Under the pieces are notes generated by a model. That model did no database searches. It was not told the DNA's origin and was given only the letters and a program-made list of their open reading frames with translations. Shown piece after piece: positions 7,614 through 13,846 of a stretch of DNA of 17,612 nucleotides. Location: assembly GCA_910580015.1 (NCBI GenBank), contig CAJTVT010000049.1:1-17612 (forward strand), given 5' to 3'. A program made the position numbers and the translations under genes. Position 1 is the first letter of the stretch. Each line of letters begins with the position of its first letter. The DNA comes from an uncultured Lachnospiraceae bacterium. GTDB lineage: Bacteria > Bacillota > Clostridia > Lachnospirales > Lachnospiraceae.

Positions 7614-8414
7614 TCATTCCCGCAACTTATATTCTAACCGAATTTTATCTGCAATTAAAGCAATAAATTCTGAATTTGTGGGCTTTCCTTTCCCATTATG
7701 GATGGTATAACCAAACAATTCATCAATAGTATCCATTTTTCCTCTACTCCACGCAACTTCTATAGCATGACGAATGGCACGTTCCACCCTGCTAGGAGTT
7801 GTCTGGTACTTCTTAGCGATTCCAGGGTAAAGAATCTTTGTAATGGAATTGAGCATTTCCATGTCCGTCACTGACATCACGATCGCTTCCCTGAGATACT
7901 GATATCCTTTGATATGGGCTGGCACCCCAATCTCATGAATAATATTAGTTACATCACTCTCCAGATTCCGTTCTTCTAAGTCCTGCTTTTTCTCGTAGGC
8001 GTTTACTTTACGAATCTCTGTGTTCTTACGTATCTCCAAATTCCTTACATGCTTTATCCTGTTGATTACCACATCATTGTCAAAAGGTTTCATAATATAA
8101 TAATCGGCACCCATTGAAAAGGCATCTTCCGTAATTTTTTCCTGTCCGATAGCAGTGATCATAATAAATGCTGGATATTTTTTGATATTTTTGTCGTTTC
8201 GAATCTTATTCATCACTGTTAAACCATCTAATTTCGGCATAACAATATCCAACAGCACTACATCTGGTTCTTTCTTTTTTATCATTTCGTATGCTTCTTC
8301 TCCATCTTTCGCAGTTCCCACAACCTGTAGTTCTTCATCACTTTTTACAATTTCCCCTAATGCCTGCAGCATTCTTTCATTGTCGTCTGCAATCGCTACA
8401 TTTAATTTTTCCAC
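7614..8414 (-). CDS. spo0A: Sporulation master regulator Spo0A
   Basis: This response regulator is the switch for entry into sporulation. At 266 residues it matches the family's usual length. The receiver domain (about 1-125) has the acidic pocket D10 D11, the phosphoacceptor D56 in VVLLDIVMP (the same number as in Bacillus subtilis Spo0A), T87 and K109. The carboxyl-terminal effector domain (about 155-263) contains HIKGYQYLREAI and the DNA-recognition segment TTPSRVERAIRHAIEVAWSR. I chose the GTG at 8414 because AGGAGG sits 7 nt upstream and it gives exact family alignment; the frame stays open to 8537 but that part is unlike Spo0A and overlaps the promoter. spoIVB, its usual upstream neighbour in Bacillus and many Clostridia, is absent here. 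Nearby 0A boxes suggest autoregulation. Confidence 0.97.
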   Translation of the reverse strand: MEKLNVAIADDNERMLQALGEIVKSDEELQVVGTAKDGEEAYEMIKKKEPDVVLLDIVMPKLDGLTVMNKIRNDKNIKKYPAFIMITAIGQEKITEDAFSMGADYYIMKPFDNDVVINRIKHVRNLEIRKNTEIRKVNAYEKKQDLEERNLESDVTNIIHEIGVPAHIKGYQYLREAIVMSVTDMEMLNSITKILYPGIAKKYQTTPSRVERAIRHAIEVAWSRGKMDTIDELFGYTIHNGKGKPTNSEFIALIADKIRLEYKLRE

Positions 8415-8525
8415 GTTAGATCCTCCTGCTGTTTTTTCTGGTATTACCTCAAATAAGGGTGCTTTTGCATCCATAATGCCTACCTGGCCGTAATCTTGCG
8501 CCCGGTACAGCTCTGGCTTGTTGAC

Positions 8526-8548
8526 ATTATAACACATTTAATGGCCCC
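8526..8548 (-). promoter_or_regulatory. Candidate sigma-A promoter of spo0A
   Basis: On the minus strand TTGAAG is followed after 16 nt by a perfect TATAAT (8531-8526). Transcription would begin near 8519 and leave a leader of about 105 nt before the GTG at 8414. A perfect 0A box lies about 25 bp further upstream, a position suited to control. A sigma-H promoter was looked for and not clearly found. Confidence 0.5.
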
Positions 8549-8571
8549 TTCAAGGAAAAGATTTCTTGGTG

Positions 8572-8582
8572 TTTCGACAAAA
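8572..8582 (-). promoter_or_regulatory. 0A box (Spo0A binding site)
   Basis: On the minus strand the sequence reads TTTTGTCGAAA, containing the consensus core TGTCGAA without a mismatch. It lies upstream of the spo0A promoter candidate, consistent with Spo0A controlling its own gene. Confidence 0.65.
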
Positions 8583-8678
8583 GTTTTTTTTATAAAAAAT
8601 CATTTGCACGAATCCTGTCACATGAGGTACTTTTTTCCTACCGCAACTATATTATAGCGATTGTATAATTGTATAATG

Positions 8679-8695
8679 TGTCGAATATTGTCGGA
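8679..8695 (+). promoter_or_regulatory. Pair of 0A-box-like sites
   Basis: On the plus strand a perfect TGTCGAA (8679-8685) is followed 10 bp later, start to start, by TGTCGGA (8689-8695), which has one mismatch. Ten-base spacing puts both on the same face of the helix, as for cooperative Spo0A dimers. A minus-strand TATAAT at 8656-8651 nearby has no clear -35. Confidence 0.5.
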
Positions 8696-8770
8696 TTTCC
8701 TACAATTTTTGTATATTGTATTTTTTTGGAAACAGAAACCATAAAAACAGGAAGAAATTTAGAGAAAAAG

Positions 8771-8812
8771 AAAGATCTTCCATCAGAATTTACTCTCTGA
8801 AAGAAGATCTTT
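8771..8812 (-). terminator. Hairpin terminator ending the nusA-infB operon
   Basis: AAAGATCTTC (8771-8780) pairs perfectly with GAAGATCTTT (8803-8812), and an inner TCAGA/TCTGA pairing can extend the stem. Reading the minus strand the hairpin is followed by a T-rich tail (TTCTTTTTCTC), the classic rho-independent form. It lies 34 nt beyond the stop of the phosphate transporter gene. Confidence 0.75.
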
Positions 8813-8846
8813 TGTAAATTGTACACTATAAAAAGATGTATTTTTC

Positions 8847-10499
8847 TTATCTATCATTCACAATAGAATGGATTTTCATTTCTTCTGGGTCATTTTCTAA
8901 GATAGAGAACGCGATATTTGTCGCATGATCCGCCACACGCTCCAGACCAGTAACCAAATCTGTAAATAATATTCCCGTCATAGGCAAACATTTTCCTTTT
9001 GCCATACGTTTTACATGATTTTGCTGAAGCTCACGTTCCATCCGATCAATACAATTTTCCAATTCTAAAATATCTGAAAGATTTTTCTTATCCATGGTAG
9101 TAAACATTTCCATGGACTTTTCCAGAATGGTCATGGTTTTTTCATGCATTTCTAAGATTTCCTTTTGTCCCTTTTTCGTAAACCCAAGATTATCCTCTGC
9201 ACTTTTTATTGCTGCGTCCGCAATATTTTCTGCATGATCACCGATACGTTCAATATCGCTAACCACATGAAACAAACCACCGATACGTCTGGCATCTACC
9301 ACGGGAAGCTGAAGCTGATTAATTTTCACTAGATAATCCGTGATCTCTTTACTTAAGAAATCAATCTGTTTCTCTGTCTCATAGACTTTGGAAATTTTCT
9401 CCTGATTTCCGTCAAAAAATGCTTCCATGGCAAGCTTCATATTCTCTCTTGCCAAAGTACCCATACGTTCAATTTCCTGAGTCGTCTCCACCACTGCTGT
9501 GGAAGGAGAAAAGATTGTCTGTTTTCCTATGTACAAAAATTGATATTCGTTCTGCATTTGATCTTCACCTGGAATCAGCCACCGTGTCATAGCGATAAAC
9601 TGAGCTGAAATGGGAAGAAAGACTATGGTCTGGAAAATCTTAAACAGTGAATCAGCATTTGCCACACACCGCCCCACATCAGAACCAGAAATATATAAAA
9701 TAAATTCTTCAAAATAATCCATGCCAAAGGCCAATAGAATGCCGATAATCACCATTCCAAGAACGTTAAACATTACATGAATCATCGCTGCTCGTTTTGC
9801 TTCTTTTTTGGCATCTAGGCTTGCCAGCACTGCCGGCGTGCAGGAACCGATGTTACAGCCCAAAATAACATAGAAACAAACAGACAAGTCAATGAGTCCC
9901 TGACTTGCCATCAAAAGAAGGATACTGACTGTTACAGAAGAACTTTGCACGATCACTGTAATCGCTGTTCCAAATAAGATCCCCACAAGAGGGTTGTCCA
10001 TACTGCCGAGCGCATCCAGTACCGCCTGATAATTTCTCAGATCGGTCATGGCGTCTTTCATCATACTGATTCCCATAAACAGAGCGCCAAATCCAAGAAT
10101 TACTTCCCCTACCTTTTTCACCATAGGTTTCTTGCCAAACATAACAAAGACAGCACCCACAAACAGGATAAAGGGCGCAACCCCTGTCAGGTTAAACGCC
10201 ACAAGCTGTGAGGTAATGGTTGTTCCGATATTGGCTCCAAAAATAATGCCCACGGACTGTGCCAATGTCATAATTCCTGCATTTACAAAGCTGACTACCA
10301 TAACAGTAGTGGCGCCGGAAGACTGTATAATAGCTGTGAACAAAGCGCCAAACAGAACTGCCACGATTTTGTTTTTGGTCATAGCTTCCAGAATAGACCG
10401 AAGCCTCGCTCCTGCCGCTTTCTGTAGACCCTGGCTCATAAAATTCATACCAAACAAAAACAGTCCCAAGCCACCCAGCAAATTTAATATTAATTCCAT
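8847..10499 (-). CDS. Na+/phosphate cotransporter with PhoU-like tail
   Basis: This is a 550-residue membrane protein of the Na/Pi-cotransporter II-related family. The amino-terminal half, to about residue 310, has many hydrophobic helices in two inverted repeats marked by QSSG (59-62) with GANIGTT (88-94), and QSSS (185-188) with GCNIGSC (214-220); these QSS motifs line the substrate site in the family. The carboxyl-terminal 200 or so residues are helical and PhoU-like, with paired acidic/His helices (DIERIGDHAENIADAAI and LERVADHATNIAFSI) typical of metal-binding PhoU repeats. It probably imports phosphate with Na+. The ATG at 10499 has GGTGA 5 nt upstream; a GTG at 10508 lacks room for a binding site. 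It follows ribF by 12 nt and appears to be the last gene of the long operon. Confidence 0.92.
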   Translation of the reverse strand: MELILNLLGGLGLFLFGMNFMSQGLQKAAGARLRSILEAMTKNKIVAVLFGALFTAIIQSSGATTVMVVSFVNAGIMTLAQSVGIIFGANIGTTITSQLVAFNLTGVAPFILFVGAVFVMFGKKPMVKKVGEVILGFGALFMGISMMKDAMTDLRNYQAVLDALGSMDNPLVGILFGTAITVIVQSSSVTVSILLLMASQGLIDLSVCFYVILGCNIGSCTPAVLASLDAKKEAKRAAMIHVMFNVLGMVIIGILLAFGMDYFEEFILYISGSDVGRCVANADSLFKIFQTIVFLPISAQFIAMTRWLIPGEDQMQNEYQFLYIGKQTIFSPSTAVVETTQEIERMGTLARENMKLAMEAFFDGNQEKISKVYETEKQIDFLSKEITDYLVKINQLQLPVVDARRIGGLFHVVSDIERIGDHAENIADAAIKSAEDNLGFTKKGQKEILEMHEKTMTILEKSMEMFTTMDKKNLSDILELENCIDRMERELQQNHVKRMAKGKCLPMTGILFTDLVTGLERVADHATNIAFSILENDPEEMKIHSIVNDR

Positions 10500-10511
10500 G
10501 CAATTCACCCT

Positions 10512-11459
10512 TTAGTTCTTCTGAACTCCTTTTCTCGTGTTAAAATACACTTTTGCATATTGAATATCTTTTTCCATCTGTACTTTTAATGCCTCCAAAG
10601 AATCAAATTTCTGTTCTGGACGGACATGCTTTAAAAAGCTTACCTGTACCTGCTCCCCATAGATATCTTCTGAAAAATCAAAGATATGGGTTTCCACACC
10701 TACCGGATTCTCTCCATGAATCGTAGGTTTACAGCCCACGTTTGATATTCCCGGATACCGATGTCCCTTCCATTCCATCTCGGAAATATAGACGCCCAAG
10801 GGAGGAAGTAACTTACCGGAATCTGGTAAGAGGTTAACGGTTGGAATGCCAAGGATGGCCTTTCCCATTTTTTTCCCATGAAGCACCTCTCCCTCCACAA
10901 AAAACGGATATCCAAGCAGTTCATTTGCCCGCTCCACATTTCCTGCCATAATTTCTTCTCGGACAAAGGTACTGCTGATATCTCTTCCTTTTTCTTGGAT
11001 CTTCTCAACAACGGTCACTTCATATCCATATTGAGAAGCATATTCCTCCAACATATGGTAATCCCCTCTCCGCTGATGCCCAAAACGGAAGTCTGTACCT
11101 ACCACTATATATTTTACATGGAGATTTTGAGAAATTTTTTGAATAAATTCCTCTGGTTCCATATGCATCACTTCTGGGGTAAAAGGACACTCAATCACAT
11201 AATCAATTCCCATCTCCTGGAACAGTCGTTTTTTCTCAGAACTGGTGGTAAGAGCCTGCATTCGAATATTCTGCACCCGTTCTTTTGGTGGAATATCAAA
11301 TGTAAAAATCACCGCTTTCAAACCGCTCTGTTCTTGTTTCTTCTTTGCCATACACTGAAACAAAAGCTCATGACCCCGGTGCAAACCATCAAATTTTCCT
11401 AATGTCAGTATGGTAGGTTCCTGTATCTCAAATGTCATACTCTGCGTTATGTATTTCAT
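10512..11459 (-). CDS. ribF: Bifunctional riboflavin kinase/FAD synthetase RibF
   Basis: This enzyme turns riboflavin into FMN and then FAD. It has 315 residues, normal for the family. The amino-terminal nucleotidyltransferase domain begins with LTLGKFDGLHRGHE at about 18-31, the HxGH-type motif that binds ATP, followed by IVVGTDFRFGHQRRGD. The carboxyl-terminal flavokinase domain shows GKAILGIPTVNLLP and LPPLGVYISEM, where PTVN corresponds to the usual PTAN Mg-ATP motif. I chose the ATG at 11459 with AGGA 8 nt upstream over a TTG at 11480. It follows truB by 25 nt, its standard place in Firmicutes. Confidence 0.96.
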   Translation of the reverse strand: MKYITQSMTFEIQEPTILTLGKFDGLHRGHELLFQCMAKKKQEQSGLKAVIFTFDIPPKERVQNIRMQALTTSSEKKRLFQEMGIDYVIECPFTPEVMHMEPEEFIQKISQNLHVKYIVVGTDFRFGHQRRGDYHMLEEYASQYGYEVTVVEKIQEKGRDISSTFVREEIMAGNVERANELLGYPFFVEGEVLHGKKMGKAILGIPTVNLLPDSGKLLPPLGVYISEMEWKGHRYPGISNVGCKPTIHGENPVGVETHIFDFSEDIYGEQVQVSFLKHVRPEQKFDSLEALKVQMEKDIQYAKVYFNTRKGVQKN

Positions 11460-11484
11460 ATTCTCTGTCCTATTCCACAAAATA

Positions 11485-12435
11485 CTATTTTATAAAATAC
11501 GATTCTACAAAAATTTTTATGGGACGAATATCCCCGCTTTCTGCATTCCACTGATAAATCCCAATAAATACCTGGTTCTCATCATAAACTCGTATCGCTG
11601 TCTTTTCATAGGATTTCTCCCAGTCTTCCACCCACTCCTTTAAAAGAGGATTTCCATTGTAAAGCAGCTTGGAGAACTTTGCTTTGACGCATACCTTTGG
11701 ATAATGCAAAAATACACTATCTGTACACTTAACCAAATCCTTGAGGTCTTCGTTTTGAAGCTCTCTTCCTGGTTGTTGTTCTCTCAGTATATGCACTTGT
11801 TCTTCAATTTCTGAAAGTTTATGTGCTCCCTGCAATTGAAATTCACAGACGCGAGTGCGTTGCAGAGATTCCATACAACCTCCGCAGCCAGCCACTACCC
11901 CAATGTCATGACACAGAGTGCGAATATATGTTCCTTTTGAACAATGAACTTTCATTCTCACTCTGGGCAGCATGATCTCTTGTATATCAATGGAATAAAT
12001 CTGCACGGTACGAGGTGCCCGCTCTACCGTGACGCCCGCTCTTGCCAGATCACAGAGTTTTTTTCCATTGACCTTTAATGCAGAATACATAGGCGGAATC
12101 TGGGCGTAACTTCCGATAAAATCGTCGACAATCTTTCGGATTTGCGCTTCATTGCAAGTCACAGCCATTTCCTTTTGGACGGTTCCAGTAATATCCTGGG
12201 TATCCGTAGTCTTTCCAAGCAGCAATACCGTCTCATATTCCTTATCCTTATCTGCAAGCAGGCCGCAAACCTTGGTGGCTTTGCCAAGGCATACCGGAAG
12301 CACTCCTTCCGCATCAGGATCCAAAGTTCCGGTATGACCAATCTTTTTTTGTCGAAAAATGCCTCGCAGCTTTGCCACTACATCATGGGAAGTATAGCCT
12401 TTTTCTTTATACACATTTATAATTCCGCTAATCAT
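11485..12435 (-). CDS. truB: tRNA pseudouridine(55) synthase TruB
   Basis: This enzyme makes pseudouridine 55 in the T-loop of nearly all tRNAs. It has 316 residues. Motif I GHTGTLDPDAEGVLP at 33-47 contains the catalytic aspartate D39, and the later KGTYIRTLCHDIG is the conserved RNA-contact region. The ATG at 12435 overlaps the nrnA TGA as ATGA, so translation is probably coupled; AAAGG lies upstream within nrnA. An earlier in-frame start at 12462 would add nine residues not seen in the family. Confidence 0.96.
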   Translation of the reverse strand: MISGIINVYKEKGYTSHDVVAKLRGIFRQKKIGHTGTLDPDAEGVLPVCLGKATKVCGLLADKDKEYETVLLLGKTTDTQDITGTVQKEMAVTCNEAQIRKIVDDFIGSYAQIPPMYSALKVNGKKLCDLARAGVTVERAPRTVQIYSIDIQEIMLPRVRMKVHCSKGTYIRTLCHDIGVVAGCGGCMESLQRTRVCEFQLQGAHKLSEIEEQVHILREQQPGRELQNEDLKDLVKCTDSVFLHYPKVCVKAKFSKLLYNGNPLLKEWVEDWEKSYEKTAIRVYDENQVFIGIYQWNAESGDIRPIKIFVESYFIK

Positions 12436-13382
12436 ACAAGCTGCCTTTCCATCTCCTGACATATGTTTTCAATGACTTCCCAAGGCGATCCGTCCACGTT
12501 GGCTCCGGCTGCTCTCACATGGCCACCCCCGCCATATTTCATGGCAATCACAGAAACATCCACTTTTCCATTGGAGCGCATACTTATCTTCCATGTATGA
12601 TCCTCATTTTCATAGAGAAATATGGCTGCTTCCACTCCTTTTGTCACACGAAGCTGGCTGACAATCCCCTCCAAATGCTTGGGCATTACCTGAAACTGTT
12701 CCATCTCCTCATGACTAACTGTAGTCGCAATCACTTTTCCATCCGAAAGAAGACGACTGTTTAAAAGCGCTTGTCCCAATATTTTATTTTGATTGAATGT
12801 CTTGGTATAGAATGTGTCATCTACAATTTTGGAAAAATTAATACCCTTTTCCATCAAAACCCCTGCGGCATTCATAGTCTTTGCGGAAGTGCAGGAATAT
12901 TGGAACACTCCTGTATCATGTACCATTCCAAGATAAATGCACTCTGCAATTTCCTTCGTAATTCTCTCTTGTTCCAGAAGTTCAAACACCAATTCTGAAG
13001 TGGAACTTGCCTCTGGAAAAATATAGTTTTCATCCGCAAAACTGACATTACTCACATGATGGTCGATACAAATCGTTTTCTTGGCTGTCTCGAAATATCG
13101 GACAGCTTTTCCAAGACGTCCTGTATCTCCACAGTCCAACACAATACAGAGATCATATACCTGATTGTTATCAAAAGTATGATGTATCTTTTCTGAATTT
13201 TTCAAAAATTTAAATATATTGGGAATTGGTTCCAGATAAACATCTGCCTGAATCTCTGGGAACCAGGTAGTAATATAATTATTAGTTGCCAGGCAGGAAC
13301 CCACACAGTCGCCATCGGGCTTTACATGACCTGCGATAGCAACTGTCTTTACCTGTGCCAACTGGGATGCCAAATCTTTCAT
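12432..13382 (-). CDS. nrnA: Bifunctional oligoribonuclease/pAp phosphatase NrnA
   Basis: This DHH/DHHA1-family phosphoesterase degrades nano-RNAs to mononucleotides and dephosphorylates pAp. It has 316 residues. The metal-binding motifs are all visible: GHVKPDGDCVGS at 18-29 (H19, D23, D25), VLDCGD at 81-86 (D83), and the diagnostic DHH at 107-109. The carboxyl-terminal DHHA1 domain ends with GGGGHVRAAGA, the substrate-binding glycine loop. GGGAG precedes the ATG at 13382. It sits between rbfA and truB as usual in Firmicutes. Confidence 0.95.
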   Translation of the reverse strand: MKDLASQLAQVKTVAIAGHVKPDGDCVGSCLATNNYITTWFPEIQADVYLEPIPNIFKFLKNSEKIHHTFDNNQVYDLCIVLDCGDTGRLGKAVRYFETAKKTICIDHHVSNVSFADENYIFPEASSTSELVFELLEQERITKEIAECIYLGMVHDTGVFQYSCTSAKTMNAAGVLMEKGINFSKIVDDTFYTKTFNQNKILGQALLNSRLLSDGKVIATTVSHEEMEQFQVMPKHLEGIVSQLRVTKGVEAAIFLYENEDHTWKISMRSNGKVDVSVIAMKYGGGGHVRAAGANVDGSPWEVIENICQEMERQLV

Positions 13383-13441
13383 AGGAAATGCTCCCTGCCT
13401 TTCTTTTTTACTGATATTTTTTCTACTGATATCTGTATCTA

Positions 13442-13792
13442 CTACTTGTTTACATCGTCAATTAATTTTGACATATTTACACCGTACTCAATCGACTGAT
13501 CCAATATAAAACGGATCTCTGGCGTATTCCTTAAATTAATATTCTTGGCCAATTTACTGCGGATATATCCTTCTGCACTCTTTAAACCTGCCAAGGTATC
13601 TTCCTGGGCCTGCTCATCTCCAAGGACACTGATGTACGCCTTACAGGTCTTTAAATCTGGCGCAACTTCCACAGCAACCACTGAGGTCATGGAACTGATT
13701 CTGGGGTCTTTGATCTCTCCTCGAATAATGTTACTCAGTTCCCGAAGAACCTCGCCATTGACCCTTGTATTCTTTATGCTGTTTTTTCTCAT
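13442..13792 (-). CDS. rbfA: 30S ribosome-binding factor RbfA
   Basis: This small KH-like protein helps mature the 3' and 5' ends of 16S rRNA in the 30S subunit, especially in the cold. It has 116 residues, the normal size. It opens with RVNGEVLRELSNII and contains IKDPRI and TSVVAVEVAPDLKTCKAYIS, the family hallmarks, and the region ending RNTPEIRFILDQSI forms the last strand. AAGGAG lies 11 nt before the ATG at 13792. It is 54 nt downstream of infB and 59 nt upstream of nrnA. Confidence 0.96.
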   Translation of the reverse strand: MRKNSIKNTRVNGEVLRELSNIIRGEIKDPRISSMTSVVAVEVAPDLKTCKAYISVLGDEQAQEDTLAGLKSAEGYIRSKLAKNINLRNTPEIRFILDQSIEYGVNMSKLIDDVNK

Positions 13793-13846
13793 ATTCTGTC
13801 TTACTCCTTATTTGCTCAAGCGCAATATGACGCCGAACCTTGACAA

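Larger units (their letters stand above)
8538..8846. other. Intergenic region between spo0A and the phosphate transporter gene
   Basis: This 309-bp gap has no gene. It holds the spo0A control region with its 0A boxes, two TATAAT-like sites on the minus strand, and the terminator hairpin of the upstream operon at 8771-8812. Confidence 0.7.

Noticed and set aside
8415..8537. Amino-terminal extension of Spo0A by 41 codons
   Set aside because: GTG at 8414 has an ideal AGGAGG and places the phosphoacceptor at D56; the extension is unlike Spo0A and covers the TATAAT promoter.
10048..10515. Plus-strand frame of 155 codons opposite the phosphate transporter
   Set aside because: It is antisense to a clear membrane protein gene, and its composition (Ile/Thr/Pro rich) is what the complement of hydrophobic codons gives.
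10878..11402. Plus-strand frame of 174 codons opposite ribF
   Set aside because: It is a shadow of ribF, rich in Phe, His and Leu, with no family resemblance.
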